NCBI RefSeq assembly: GCF_004025535.1
Contig: NZ_QJRG01000044.1
Span: 310,001-374,000 of the forward strand
DNA: 64,000 bases
From: Pseudomonas alkylphenolica
GTDB lineage: Bacteria; Pseudomonadota; Gammaproteobacteria; Pseudomonadales; Pseudomonadaceae
Reading direction: 5' to 3'
Positions 1 through 8,541 of this stretch are shown piece by piece; within the stretch, counting starts at the first letter, position 1, and the number at the start of each line of letters is the position of its first letter. Below the pieces are notes generated by a model. It made no database searches. It worked only from the letters and a program-made list of their open reading frames with translations, and was not told the DNA's origin. A program made the translations under genes and the position numbers.

Positions 1-920
1 GCAACGAAACCACCGAAGCCAAGTTGATGACCGGCAACAGTGGCTATGACCTGGCCAGCCCGTCCAACCATTTTTTGCCGCGACTGATCAAGGCCGGTGC
101 GATTCAGGAGCTGGATCGTAGCAAGTTGCCCAACTGGAGCAACCTTGATCCCAAGTTGATGAAAATCCTTGAAGCCAGCGATCCGGGCAACCGCTACGCG
201 ATTCCCTACATGTGGGTGACAACCGGCATCGGTTACAACGCTGATAAGGTCAAGGCCATCTTCGGAAGCACCGAGGTGACCCAGTCCTGGGACATGCTGT
301 TCAAGCCGGAGAACATCAAGAAACTCAGTCAATGCGGCGTGGCGTTTCTCGACAACCCGACCCAGATCATCTCCATCACCCTCAAGACCTTGGGCCTGGA
401 CCCGCACAGCCAGGACCCGGCCGACCTGAAGAAGGCCGAAGCGGCATTGCTGACAATCCGTCCCTACATCAGCTACTTCCACCAGTCGAAATACGTCAGC
501 GATCTGGCCAACGGCAACATATGTGTCGCCATCGGCTTCAGCGGCGATGTACAACAGGCCATGACCAGCGCGCAGCAGGCGGGCAACGGGGTGAACATCG
601 GCTACAGCATCCCGCGCGAAGGCTCCACCGTAGCGGTCGACATGGTGGTGATTCCCAAAGGCGCGCCGCACCTGGAAAATGCCTATGCCTATCTCGATTA
701 CCTGCTTGAGCCGCAGGTGATCGCCAACATCAGCAACGCGGTGAAGTACCCCAACGGCAACGCTGCGGCACTGGAATTCATCACCCCGGAGCTGCGCGAC
801 AACCCGGCGATCTATCCACCGGCAGCTGTGCTCGACACATTGTTCCCGATCAAGACCTTGTCACCGGCAGGCATGCGCTTGAGCACCCGCTTGTGGACGC
901 GTGTGTTGAGCGGGACGTAA
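1..920 (+). CDS. Polyamine-type ABC transporter periplasmic substrate-binding protein, 3' part
   Basis: The 5' end lies outside the window; the frame is open from base 3 to a TAA at 918-920. The visible 305 residues are the later part of a PotF/PotD-like periplasmic binding protein (bacterial extracellular solute-binding fold): a YAIPYMWVTTGIGYN stretch, then a TQSWDMLF segment and an ISYFHQSKYVSDLANGNICVAIGFSGD segment typical of spermidine/putrescine binders. It would deliver a polyamine or related amine to an inner-membrane ABC permease. No permease or ATPase gene follows; the next element is a tRNA on the other strand, so the partners lie upstream or elsewhere. Family confidence is high; the exact substrate (putrescine, spermidine or other) cannot be read from this part. 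Confidence 0.85.
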   Translation, partial: NETTEAKLMTGNSGYDLASPSNHFLPRLIKAGAIQELDRSKLPNWSNLDPKLMKILEASDPGNRYAIPYMWVTTGIGYNADKVKAIFGSTEVTQSWDMLFKPENIKKLSQCGVAFLDNPTQIISITLKTLGLDPHSQDPADLKKAEAALLTIRPYISYFHQSKYVSDLANGNICVAIGFSGDVQQAMTSAQQAGNGVNIGYSIPREGSTVAVDMVVIPKGAPHLENAYAYLDYLLEPQVIANISNAVKYPNGNAAALEFITPELRDNPAIYPPAAVLDTLFPIKTLSPAGMRLSTRLWTRVLSGT

Positions 921-1037
921 GTTGGCGATACGTAAGGTGCGCGTGAAAAGCAGCGCAAGGAAGCGTTGAGGCAAAGCTTTGAGGGGAAGCTGACAGGCAG
1001 CAGGTAGAAGCGCTTAGCTTGCGTACCTTGGAAGAAC

Positions 1038-1111
1038 TGGAGCGGGTGAAGGGAATCGAACCCTCGTTATCAGCTTGGGAAGCTGGAGTAATGCCATTAT
1101 ACGACACCCGC
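1038..1111 (-). tRNA. tRNA-Gly (anticodon CCC), CCA encoded
   Basis: Read on the minus strand, 74 nt fold as a cloverleaf: acceptor stem GCGGGTG with CACCCGC, a GTATAATGGCATTAC D arm, anticodon loop TTCCCAA giving CCC, a GGGTTCGATTCCC T arm, discriminator T and an encoded CCA. The outermost anticodon-stem pair is a C-A mismatch in my fold. It reads GGG codons. It stands alone between the ABC binding-protein gene and phaG. Confidence 0.93.
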
Positions 1112-1165
1112 TTGCAGGGCTGACGTTGTACCAGAAGCGCTCTGCGATTTGAAGCCTTGACGTAC

Positions 1166-1253
1166 AAAAAAGCCTGGGGCGGTGGCCGGTAGCGCAAGGT
1201 CATGCATCTTCCTTCTGCCCTTTCGGGCCGCTGATGCAGGAGGCTGCGCTACC
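1166..1253 (-). terminator. Long compound hairpin downstream of phaG, probable terminator
   Basis: Outer arms GGTAGCGCA (1188-1196) and TGCGCTACC (1245-1253) pair perfectly. An inner pair TGCATC (1203-1208) with GATGCA (1233-1238) and a short GCCC-TTTC-GGGC stem (1217-1228) nest inside, separated by symmetric 6-nt internal loops. On the minus strand the structure follows the phaG stop and is followed by a run of six T (complement of 1166-1171). It could end phaG transcription or be the 3' end of a small RNA. Confidence 0.5.
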
Positions 1254-1267
1254 GCCAACCAGGGTGC

Positions 1268-2152
1268 TCAGATCGCCAGTGCATGATGCTCCTGGACGTA
1301 CGCGTTGCGTACGCGGGACTCCCGGGCGGCGGGTTTGAGGAAGCCCAGCAGGGCGTCACGTGTAGCGTTGCAAGCCGCCTTGTGTTCCATGTCGAGGAAA
1401 TGCCCCGTCGCACGGATTTCGCTGAAGTGACTGTTGCGCACGTGATGGCTGAACTGCCGGGCATCATCGATGGTGGTGTATTCGTCCCACTCGCCATTCA
1501 TGAACAGCACCGGAATGTCGATGACCCGGGCCGAACGCAGGGCATTGTCGAGGTCGTGGTCGAGCACCTGGTTGATGTGGAAGTGCATCTGCGCGTACTC
1601 GTGGTTATCGAGGCTGCTGACGTGCCGGTAGTTGAAGCGCTTGAACAGCGACGGCAGGTGCTTGCCGATGGTGTCGTTGACCAGGTTTCCGACCTGATAG
1701 CGGTCGCAGGTGCTGAGGAACTGGCAGCCGCGTTCGAGGTAGTCGCGCATCGGCTCGTTGATCACCGGCGAGAATGAACTGATCACCGCCTTTTCCACGC
1801 GCCGTGGCTTGTGCGCCAGGGCCAGCAATGTGCAGGCGCCACCCCAGGAAAACGACATCACATGGTCAGCGGCAAAGTGGTCGATCAGTTCCAGCAGGAT
1901 CTGCCCTTCGGCTTCCTTGGTCAGCAAGTGCTCGTTGCGATTGTGCGGCTTGGATTTGCCGGCATAGGGCTGATCGTAAAGCACCACGTTGAATTGCGGG
2001 TGCAGGTTACGCACAGTCTGGGCAAATGATGCCGTCGTGGCCAGTGAACCATTGATCAGGATGATCGTCTTCTCAGCGGCGTCTGCGCGATAGAACTCCG
2101 TGTAAACCCGATACTGACCTTGTATATCAAGCACAGCAATTTCTGGCCTCAT
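1268..2152 (-). CDS. phaG: PhaG, 3-hydroxyacyl-ACP thioesterase / transacylase for mcl-PHA synthesis
   Basis: 294 residues, alpha/beta hydrolase fold. It links fatty acid synthesis to polyhydroxyalkanoate formation by moving (R)-3-hydroxyacyl groups off ACP; it was first described as an ACP:CoA transacylase, and later work favours a thioesterase acting with a CoA ligase. Recognisable blocks are INGSLATTASFAQ near 34-45, YDQPYAGKSKPHN near 59-71, the nucleophile elbow FSWGG with Ser102, a WDEYTTIDDARQF block and a GHFLDMEHK block holding the likely catalytic His. The rhamnolipid enzyme RhlA is the closest relative family; the MRPEIAVLDIQGQYRVYTEF N-terminus matches remembered P. putida PhaG. 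The ATG at 2152 has an AGGAG nine bases upstream. An upstream in-frame start at 2224 exists but would add residues that the family lacks. Confidence 0.95.
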   Translation of the reverse strand: MRPEIAVLDIQGQYRVYTEFYRADAAEKTIILINGSLATTASFAQTVRNLHPQFNVVLYDQPYAGKSKPHNRNEHLLTKEAEGQILLELIDHFAADHVMSFSWGGACTLLALAHKPRRVEKAVISSFSPVINEPMRDYLERGCQFLSTCDRYQVGNLVNDTIGKHLPSLFKRFNYRHVSSLDNHEYAQMHFHINQVLDHDLDNALRSARVIDIPVLFMNGEWDEYTTIDDARQFSHHVRNSHFSEIRATGHFLDMEHKAACNATRDALLGFLKPAARESRVRNAYVQEHHALAI

Positions 2153-2473
2153 GTCGTCGACTCCTGGCGCAAGAAAGGGTGTTCGCACATGTAAGAATGT
2201 GCGTTCTTTATGACAGGTAGGCATACGCCTTGAAGAGAAGCTGAGGGCCCTTGTCGATCCTGGAGACTGCGGTCGACCGGTATTGTTCTAGGTGGGCAAT
2301 CTGCCGGACTCCGGTGCTTCGAGGCACAGGTAGCCAGCAAAAAGGTGTCTTGGACTACGACTGTGACTGGTGAGTCACATGCAGACCGACGATTGGATTC
2401 AAGCAGGCAGGCGGGTAACCCGCAAGTGCCTTTGGGACGATTGAGGAAAATTTTCCGCCAGGCGGTCTTCGCC
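2153..2473. other. Intergenic region: end of rsuA and promoter region of phaG
   Basis: 321 bases without a convincing gene. It contains a 13-base palindrome GCGGGT-A-ACCCGC (2411-2423) and GGAAAATTTTCC near 2442, which may form part of the rsuA terminator. It also has an 18-base perfect inverted repeat with arms TGTGACT (2362-2368) and AGTCACA (2373-2379), a possible operator for phaG. I found no clear sigma-54 or sigma-70 box. Confidence 0.5.
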
Positions 2474-3166
2474 TCAGATTGCCAGGATTTCTTCGGGGTA
2501 AAGGGCGCGGTACTCGCCGGGGCGCAGGCCCGGGTCCAGCTGCAGCGGCCCCATTCGTTCGCGGTGCAGGCGCAGTACCTTGTTGTCGAAGTGGCCGAAC
2601 ATGCGTTTGACCTGGTGATAGCGGCCCTCGACGATGCTCAGGCGGGCCGAGTGCGGGCCGAGCAGGGTCAGCTCGGCGGGCAGGGTGGTGAGGTCTTCGA
2701 AGGCGAAGTAGAAGCCCTGGCGAAATTTTTCGATGTAGTGCGGCTCGATGACCTGTTCGGTTTCGACGTAGTAGATTTTCGCCAGTTTGGTTTGTGGCTG
2801 GGTCAGGCGCCGTGACCACTGGCCGTCATTGGTCAGCAGCATCAGGCCGGTGGTGTTGAAGTCCAGGCGCCCGGCAAGGTGCAACTCGTGTTTGTCGGTT
2901 TCATCAATCAGGTCGAGCACGGTGCGGTGCTCGGGGTCGTGGGTAGCGCTGACGCAGCCCTGGGGCTTGTGCAGCATCAGGTAGCGCGCAGGATGCCCGG
3001 CTTGCAGTAGTTGCTCGTCGACCTCGATGCGGCTGAACTCGCGCACCTCCAGGTGCGGGTCGCTGACGCACTGGCCGTCGACACGGACCCGTCGCTCGGC
3101 CAGCAGCAGGCGTACTTGCTGACGGTTAAAGCAGGGCAGGTTGCTGAGGAATCGATCGAGGCGCAT
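2474..3166 (-). CDS. rsuA: RsuA-family 16S rRNA pseudouridine synthase
   Basis: 230 residues. The family converts a uridine (U516 in E. coli 16S rRNA) to pseudouridine during small-subunit assembly. Residues 1-55 form an S4 RNA-binding domain (MRLDRFLSNLPCFNRQQVR). The catalytic motif GRLDFNTTGLMLLTNDG starts at 99, with Asp102 as the nucleophile; a VEGRYHQVKRMF block near the C-terminus is the usual second family motif. The length is normal for RsuA. A small cysteine-rich gene ends just upstream (3193), so the two may be co-transcribed with the diguanylate cyclase. RluB/RluE/RluF are related alternatives, but the short C-terminus and the S4 domain favour RsuA. Confidence 0.85.
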   Translation of the reverse strand: MRLDRFLSNLPCFNRQQVRLLLAERRVRVDGQCVSDPHLEVREFSRIEVDEQLLQAGHPARYLMLHKPQGCVSATHDPEHRTVLDLIDETDKHELHLAGRLDFNTTGLMLLTNDGQWSRRLTQPQTKLAKIYYVETEQVIEPHYIEKFRQGFYFAFEDLTTLPAELTLLGPHSARLSIVEGRYHQVKRMFGHFDNKVLRLHRERMGPLQLDPGLRPGEYRALYPEEILAI

Positions 3167-3192
3167 ACAGGTTCGGGGCAGGGCGTTGCAGT

Positions 3193-3414
3193 TTAACTGC
3201 CGGGCAGCGATTTTACCGCCTCAAGTTGCTCAAGTACCTGGGCGCAGGCGGGGCACAGGCATGCCTTGTTGCGCTGCTCGGCGGGCAGCGCCGCAATGAC
3301 CTCGGGGGCAATGCTGACGCTGTAGCACCAGCAGGCCTTGGTTGCCGTGCGCGGGTCGGCAAGGCTGCAGCGGTTGCTGGCGCCGCAGGCAGGGCAGTGT
3401 TGAGGGTCATGCAT
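3193..3414 (-). CDS. Small cysteine-rich CWC-type protein
   Basis: 73 residues with eight cysteines: CPACGASNRCSL at the N-terminus, a central CWCYSVSI and a C-terminal CLCPACAQVLE. The spacing suggests a small metal-binding knuckle protein of the cysteine-rich CWC family (PF14375), function unknown, probably cytoplasmic as there is no signal peptide. Its ATG overlaps the end of the upstream diguanylate cyclase gene by eight bases (3407-3414), so the two are translationally coupled. The coupling is the only clue to a role. Confidence 0.8.
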   Translation of the reverse strand: MHDPQHCPACGASNRCSLADPRTATKACWCYSVSIAPEVIAALPAEQRNKACLCPACAQVLEQLEAVKSLPGS

Positions 3415-4933
3415 AGTCGGACCTGAGCATTTCTACGCAAACGCGGTTGCGTCCGCTTTGTTTGGCACGGTAGAGCGCATGATCGGCACGGGCGATCAGG
3501 CTGTGCAGGGTATCTTCAGGCTGCAGGCAGCTCAAGCCGATGCTGGTGGTCAGGGTAATCGGGCGGTCGGCGAAGGTGAACTTCAGTTGTTCGGTACGCA
3601 GGCGGATTTTCTCGGCGACTTCTCGCGCTTGTGCACCGTCGGTGTCCTTGAGCAGCACGATGAACTCTTCGCCACCCCAGCGGCAGATGATGTCCGACAG
3701 GCGCAGGCAGTTTTCCAGGACCTGGGCGAACTGGCGCAAGACCTCGTCGCCGGCCAGGTGGCCATGGGTATCATTAAGCACCTTGAAGTGATCGAGGTCG
3801 ATCAATAGCGCGACCAGCGGCTTGGGTTCGCGCTGGGCTTCGAGCAGCGCCTGGGCAGCCAGCAGGTCGAAGCCACGGCGGTTGGGCAGGCCGGTGAGGC
3901 TGTCGCGGGTGGCCAGGGTCTCGATATTGTCCTGGTGGCGCTTGACCATGGCATTGAGCAACGACAGCACCACCAGGCCGATCATGGCGCAGATCGCCAG
4001 GTTCAGGTAAAGCGACTGGCGGATCTTGTCCAGCGCCGCCCCTTCGCGTTTGTCGACGAACAGGTACCAGTTCAACTCCGGTACCAGGCGTACGTTGAGA
4101 AAATGGCTATGGCCGTCCGTGCCACGGTATTCATGGCTGCCGGTGACCGAGCCGGGCATCTGCTTGAGCACATCCTGCAGTCCACCCAGCTCGTGCAGCG
4201 ACTGGCCGACGCGGATCGCGTCGGCTCCGCCATTGGAACCGGTCAGTACCACGTCGCCTTTCGGGTCTACGAAGAATACCTGGCGCTGGTAGCGTTTCTG
4301 GTAGTCATCGATCAGATGGACCACGGCTTCAACGGTCAGGCCGATGCCGGTGACGCCGATGAAATTGCCGTTGTAGTCGAATACCCGGTAGTTGATGAAG
4401 ACGGTGAGCTTGTCCTGGTTGGCCATGTCCAGGTCGACGTTGATCTCGTAGGGGGCGGTCATGTCTCGCACCCGGTAATACCAGGTGTCGCGCGGCTCCT
4501 GCGGGTTGACCTGTTTGAGCACGCCTTTTTGCGCCTGGTAATAGTTGTTGCTGGCGCTGGAGACGAAAAAGGCGGTGTAGGCGCGGTACTGGCCCATGAC
4601 CTCGTTGAGGTAACGGGAGATCTGCGCCGTGTCGCGCTCACCGCCCAGCACCCAGTCGCGCAGGAAGGTGTCGTGGGCCATCATCGAGGAAATCAGGATC
4701 GGCCGCACCAGGTCCTTCTGGATTTCCGAATAGACCGTGTCGGAGGTCAGCGGCAGTTCGGTGTTGATGATGCTGTCGCGAATCGCGCTGCGCGAGGCAA
4801 AGTAACTGATCAGGGACGTTGCGAGGAATCCGCAGCCCAACAACAGCAGCAAGGTCAGGATGAGTGAGCGCTGCGAAAACACCGCGGATCGAGGCAATTG
4901 GTCATTCCCTTGGTATAGGCCAATGCCGTTCAT
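3407..4933 (-). CDS. Membrane diguanylate cyclase with periplasmic sensor domain
   Basis: 508 residues. A membrane segment near 24-46, a large periplasmic region with a Cache-like pattern (VFINYRVFDYNGNFIGVTGIGLTVE) and a second membrane segment near 305-325 precede a C-terminal GGEEF domain that makes cyclic di-GMP from two GTP. The active site GGEEF is intact at 420-424. An RxxD inhibitory site (RLSD, 411-414) sits exactly five residues upstream, so product inhibition is expected. There is no EAL domain. Cache domains of this type usually bind small organic ligands, which here are unknown. The gene is the first of a probable operon with the cysteine-rich protein and perhaps rsuA. It diverges from the lipoprotein gene at 5114. 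Confidence 0.93.
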   Translation of the reverse strand: MNGIGLYQGNDQLPRSAVFSQRSLILTLLLLLGCGFLATSLISYFASRSAIRDSIINTELPLTSDTVYSEIQKDLVRPILISSMMAHDTFLRDWVLGGERDTAQISRYLNEVMGQYRAYTAFFVSSASNNYYQAQKGVLKQVNPQEPRDTWYYRVRDMTAPYEINVDLDMANQDKLTVFINYRVFDYNGNFIGVTGIGLTVEAVVHLIDDYQKRYQRQVFFVDPKGDVVLTGSNGGADAIRVGQSLHELGGLQDVLKQMPGSVTGSHEYRGTDGHSHFLNVRLVPELNWYLFVDKREGAALDKIRQSLYLNLAICAMIGLVVLSLLNAMVKRHQDNIETLATRDSLTGLPNRRGFDLLAAQALLEAQREPKPLVALLIDLDHFKVLNDTHGHLAGDEVLRQFAQVLENCLRLSDIICRWGGEEFIVLLKDTDGAQAREVAEKIRLRTEQLKFTFADRPITLTTSIGLSCLQPEDTLHSLIARADHALYRAKQSGRNRVCVEMLRSDYA

Positions 4934-5113
4934 TCTAGTGGCTGAGCCGATAAATAACTGGACAAATATAATGGGTATTGGCGTTGTTTCAAATTATTGC
5001 AAGATCGGCACCGGCGGGGCATTTCGTGGTCTTAGTTAATGTCGACGGGCGCTTGTCTGTCGGCGCCGACCAGCGTCGCTGGGATGGGCAGTTCCGCGGT
5101 CCGGGAGGCCGCC

Positions 5114-5506
5114 ATGTATCGCCGACTTTTGCTTGTTGCAGTGCTGGGTTTGCTGACAACCGCTTGTGTCCCTTACGGAGGTAACGGTTACTATCGCACC
5201 GAGGTCTACACCGCCGACCGCTATGGTTATCCAGGTTATTACCGGCCTGCCTACCCCTACAGCCGTGGCTATTATGTGGTGCCACCGCCTCGCTATTACG
5301 CGCCGCCGCCCAACCACTACCGACCGGCACCGCACTATTACCGTCCTTCTCCCCAGTACTACCGGTCATCACCGCAGTATTACCGCCCGGCCCCGGGCCA
5401 CTATTACCAACCGCATCCCGGCCGGGGTAACGACCGTTACCGGGCGCAGCCCTCGGGGCAGAACCGCGACCGCAATGGCTGGCCGGACCGCAACTGGCAC
5501 CGCTGA
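5114..5506 (+). CDS. Tyr/Pro-rich predicted lipoprotein
   Basis: 130 residues starting MYRRLLLVAVLGLLTTAC. The lipobox LTTAC puts the lipidated Cys at 18. The mature part is strongly biased to Tyr, Pro, Arg and His and carries an irregular repeat of HYRPxPxYYRP type across about residues 65-105. This resembles small envelope lipoproteins annotated in Pseudomonas without known function. The ATG at 5114 is preceded by GGGAGG at a good spacing. A longer in-frame start at 5039 would bury the signal peptide and is rejected. The gene diverges from the diguanylate cyclase and converges on the hydrolase at 5512. Confidence 0.75.
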   Translation: MYRRLLLVAVLGLLTTACVPYGGNGYYRTEVYTADRYGYPGYYRPAYPYSRGYYVVPPPRYYAPPPNHYRPAPHYYRPSPQYYRSSPQYYRPAPGHYYQPHPGRGNDRYRAQPSGQNRDRNGWPDRNWHR

Positions 5507-5511
5507 TCGTC

Positions 5512-6621
5512 TCAGGCAAGGTCGGCCAGGGGATGGCGGCCTTCCCAGACTTTGGCAAAGTGCGCGTCGATCACCGCTTTCGGCACCTGGGCAATGTTCG
5601 CCCAGTGCCAGTGCGGCTTCTGATCCTTGTCGATCAGGCGCGCACGCACCCCTTCGCTGAACTCCGGATGCCGGCAACAGTTGAGGCTCATGGCGTATTC
5701 CATCTGGAACACCTGAGCCAATGACAGGTACCTGGCGCGCTGGATCTGTTCCCAGACCAGGTGGGCGGTCAGCGGGCTGCCTTCGAGCATGGTCTGGGCG
5801 GCCTTGGCCAGCAGCAGGTCGTCACTGTTGCGCAGCGCCGCGATCGCCCGCCAGGCGCAGACCGGATCCGCCACATCGAGCAAGCTATCGATCTGTATGC
5901 GCCGTGGCAGCCACTGGGCAGCAGGCCGGTCAGTAGCTGCCTGATGCTGATGGGCCTTGAGCAGGCTGTTGAGTTGCAGGGCGGTTTGCTCTTGCCAGTT
6001 CAGTTGCAGCAGGTCATCGAGTAGCGCTTCCTGCTGGTTCTCACCCAGCAGGCGATCGGCCAGCCCCAGGTCCAGCGCATCGCAGGCGTTGATCGGCGCA
6101 CCGGTCATGCCGAGAAACAGCCCGAGCTTGCCGGGCAGGCGCGAAAGGAACCAACTGGCACCGACATCCGGGTACAGCCCGATGCTGATCTCCGGCATGG
6201 CGAGGCGGCTGCCCGGGGTGACAATGCGAATGGCCGAGCCTTGCATCAGCCCCATGCCACCGCCCAGTACATGGCCGTGTGCCCAGCAGATCAGCGGCTT
6301 GGGGTAGGTGTGCAGGCGGTAGTCGAGGCGGTATTCGCTGGCGAAGAACAGCGTCGCCAGGTGCGGCACTTCGCCAGGGTGGTCACGGCACGCCTGGGCC
6401 AGGCTGCGTACCTCGCCACCGGCGCAAAAGGCCTTGCTGCCATTGCCGCGTAGCAACACACAGACGATGTCGCTGTCTTCGGCCCAAGCCTTGAGCTGTT
6501 CATCGATGACCTCAATCATCGGCAGCGACAGCGCGTTGAGCGCCTGCGGGGCGTTCAGGGTAATGACGCCAATGCGGGCGCCATCGACACCCGTGAGTTC
6601 CTCATGCAGTACGGCAACCAT
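5512..6621 (-). CDS. 3-hydroxyisobutyryl-CoA hydrolase (enoyl-CoA hydratase superfamily)
   Basis: 369 residues of the crotonase superfamily. Members of this length hydrolyse 3-hydroxyisobutyryl-CoA in valine breakdown. Diagnostic blocks are [33 protein letters not shown] (oxyanion hole), [26 protein letters not shown] with the catalytic Glu, and a C-terminal region ([17 protein letters not shown]) typical of HIBCH and absent from plain enoyl-CoA hydratases. The ATG at 6621 is used ([11 protein letters not shown]), with GAGGT eight bases ahead; upstream ATGs would run into the ung promoter region. It diverges from ung. No other valine genes are adjacent. Confidence 0.88.
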   Translation of the reverse strand: MVAVLHEELTGVDGARIGVITLNAPQALNALSLPMIEVIDEQLKAWAEDSDIVCVLLRGNGSKAFCAGGEVRSLAQACRDHPGEVPHLATLFFASEYRLDYRLHTYPKPLICWAHGHVLGGGMGLMQGSAIRIVTPGSRLAMPEISIGLYPDVGASWFLSRLPGKLGLFLGMTGAPINACDALDLGLADRLLGENQQEALLDDLLQLNWQEQTALQLNSLLKAHQHQAATDRPAAQWLPRRIQIDSLLDVADPVCAWRAIAALRNSDDLLLAKAAQTMLEGSPLTAHLVWEQIQRARYLSLAQVFQMEYAMSLNCCRHPEFSEGVRARLIDKDQKPHWHWANIAQVPKAVIDAHFAKVWEGRHPLADLA

Positions 6622-6748
6622 GGGCGACCTCTTCACGTTTATCCGCACAAGTATGGTCGCTGCTGACGAATACGCCGGTCGCCGGTCGGATCGATTGACA
6701 AGTCCGGGCAGCTTTCCTAGTGTCGCGCCATTGTTTACGGATGACCCC

Positions 6749-7441
6749 ATGACTGACGACGATCGCATCAAACTCGAAGCAAGCTGGAAAGAAGCGCTGC
6801 GCGCTGAGTTCGAGCAACCTTACATGCAGCAGCTGCGTGAATTCCTGCGCCAGGAACACGCCGCGGGCAAAGAGATCTACCCGCCGGGCCCGCTGATCTT
6901 CAATGCACTCAACTCCACGCCGCTGGATCAGGTCAAAGTGGTGATCCTCGGCCAGGACCCGTACCACGGTCCGGGTCAGGCCCATGGTTTGTGCTTTTCG
7001 GTACAACCGGGCATCCCGACGCCGCCGTCGCTGGTCAACATCTACAAGGAACTGCACCGCGACCTCAATATCGAGATTCCTGCGCACGGTTGCCTGCAGC
7101 ACTGGGCGGACCAGGGCGTGTTGCTGCTCAACACCACCATGACCGTAGAGCGCGCCAATGCTGCCTCCCACGCCAAGAAGGGCTGGGAGTTCTTTACCGA
7201 CCGCATCATCCAGCTGGTCAGCGAGCATCAGCCCAATACGGTGTTCCTGCTGTGGGGCGCACATGCGCAGAGCAAGCAGAAGCTGATCGACAGCACCAAG
7301 CACCTGGTGCTCAAGTCCGTGCACCCGTCGCCGTTGTCCGCCTACCGCGGATTTTTGGGTTGCGGGCATTTCAGCCGCACCAACAAGTTCCTCGAGCAGC
7401 ATGGCCTGACGCCTGTGCAGTGGGCATTACCGCCGCTCTAG
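6749..7441 (+). CDS. ung: Uracil-DNA glycosylase
   Basis: 230 residues, family 1 UDG, which removes uracil from DNA at the start of base-excision repair. The water-activating motif [13 protein letters not shown] starts at 68 (Asp70), and the minor-groove intercalation loop [10 protein letters not shown] starts at 192. The length is normal. Translation most likely begins at ATG 6749 ([17 protein letters not shown]), which is the remembered Pseudomonas N-terminus. A perfect GGGGCTGC/GCAGCCCC hairpin right after the stop separates it from the convergent AbrB-like gene. Confidence 0.97.
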   Translation: MTDDDRIKLEASWKEALRAEFEQPYMQQLREFLRQEHAAGKEIYPPGPLIFNALNSTPLDQVKVVILGQDPYHGPGQAHGLCFSVQPGIPTPPSLVNIYKELHRDLNIEIPAHGCLQHWADQGVLLLNTTMTVERANAASHAKKGWEFFTDRIIQLVSEHQPNTVFLLWGAHAQSKQKLIDSTKHLVLKSVHPSPLSAYRGFLGCGHFSRTNKFLEQHGLTPVQWALPPL

Positions 7442-7447
7442 GAGACG

Positions 7448-7466
7448 GGGCTGCAGGGCAGCCCCA
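7448..7466. terminator. Hairpin between ung and the AbrB-like gene
   Basis: Perfect 8-bp arms GGGGCTGC and GCAGCCCC with an AGG loop lie seven bases after the ung stop and before the convergent gene at 7480. There is no T run on either side, so it may be a weak bidirectional terminator or a 3'-end stabiliser. Confidence 0.5.
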
Positions 7467-7479
7467 TTGACGTCGCCCC

Positions 7480-8541
7480 TCAATTGCCGTTGTTGCTGTC
7501 TGACCCGGGTGTTGCGCGTTCGCTGATCCAGTGGCGGAACAGCGGTTCGGCGAGAAACAGCACAAACAGCAGACGCATCACCTGCAGAGCCGTCACCAGC
7601 GGTACCGACAGTTGCAGGGTTTCGGCGGTCAGGCTCATTTCGGCGATGCCGCCCGGCATCATGCCCAGGGTCAGGGAACGCAGGTCCAGTTGAGTCAGGT
7701 GGCTCAAGGTCCAGGCCGCGGCAGCGGCGATGAGCATGCTCAGGGCCGTGGCAATCAGAGTGCGGCCGAGGAACGACGGCGCCCGGCGAAAGAAGGCGCG
7801 GTTGAAATGACAGCCCAGGCCGCTGCCGATCAACCACTGGCCCACCTGGCTGGCGCCGTCGGGCAGGGCGATCTGCAGGTCGGCACCGACACTGGCAATG
7901 GCGGCGATCAGCAACGGGCCGAACAGCCAGGGGTTGGGTTGTTTCAAGCGCTGCCACAGCAAGGCCATGACCAGCCCCAGCGGACAGATCAGCGCCAGCC
8001 AGGCCCAGCTGACACTCCCGGCATGGGTGATCGGCACGCCATCGCCCAGCAGATACTTGAACAGCGCCGGCACACACAGCACCACGGCCAGTACCCGCAG
8101 GCTCTGCGCGGCGGCAACCTGGCTGAGGTTGGCACCATTGCGCGCACCGAGGTTGACCATCTCTCCCGATCCCCCCGGCATGCTGGAAAAGAATGCCGTG
8201 GCGCGGTCTTCGCCGGTGCGGCGCAATAACCAGATGCCGACCACGCTGGACACACTGGTGATCAACGCACCGCAGAAAATCAGGCCGAAATTGCTCGCCA
8301 CCTGCTCGACCACCGCAGGGGTGAAGTGCAGGCCAATACCGATGCCGATAATCCACTGCCCGCACTTTCGCCCGCCGGGTATTTCGCTCAGTTGCCAGGG
8401 CGTCAGGCAGCGCACGAGGATGATCGCCAGCAACGAGCCGACCATCCACGGCAAAGGCCAGCCGACCTGGCTGGCGAGATACCCGCCTGCCAGACCGACC
8501 AGCCCCGTGGCCCAATACAACTTCAGCAACCGGTCAGACAT
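7480..8541 (-). CDS. AbrB-family membrane protein (putative transporter, formerly 'ammonia monooxygenase')
   Basis: 353 residues, almost entirely hydrophobic, about ten predicted membrane helices. Two similar halves show the duplicated AbrB signature: SSMPGGSGEMVNLGARNGAN in the first and GMMPGGIAEMSLTAETLQL in the second. The family (PF05145) is often labelled ammonia monooxygenase without support; its function is not settled, though E. coli AbrB affects membrane physiology. The start MSDRLLKLYW at 8541 overlaps the tctA end by eight bases, so it is probably the last gene of the tct operon and may act on the same organic acids or their metabolic by-products. A start at 8565 is possible. Confidence 0.85.
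   Translation of the reverse strand: MSDRLLKLYWATGLVGLAGGYLASQVGWPLPWMVGSLLAIILVRCLTPWQLSEIPGGRKCGQWIIGIGIGLHFTPAVVEQVASNFGLIFCGALITSVSSVVGIWLLRRTGEDRATAFFSSMPGGSGEMVNLGARNGANLSQVAAAQSLRVLAVVLCVPALFKYLLGDGVPITHAGSVSWAWLALICPLGLVMALLWQRLKQPNPWLFGPLLIAAIASVGADLQIALPDGASQVGQWLIGSGLGCHFNRAFFRRAPSFLGRTLIATALSMLIAAAAAWTLSHLTQLDLRSLTLGMMPGGIAEMSLTAETLQLSVPLVTALQVMRLLFVLFLAEPLFRHWISERATPGSDSNNGN

Noticed and set aside
1038..1111. tRNA as an integration site for an island
   Set aside because: No integrase, no direct repeat of the tRNA 3' end and no foreign genes nearby; phaG and rsuA are core genes here.
2362..2379. Vfr/CRP binding site before phaG
   Set aside because: The TGTGA and TCACA halves are separated by eight bases instead of six, so helical phasing is wrong.
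7480..8541. Ammonia monooxygenase
   Set aside because: The family label is a known misannotation; the protein is an AbrB-type membrane duplication with no copper-oxygenase features.
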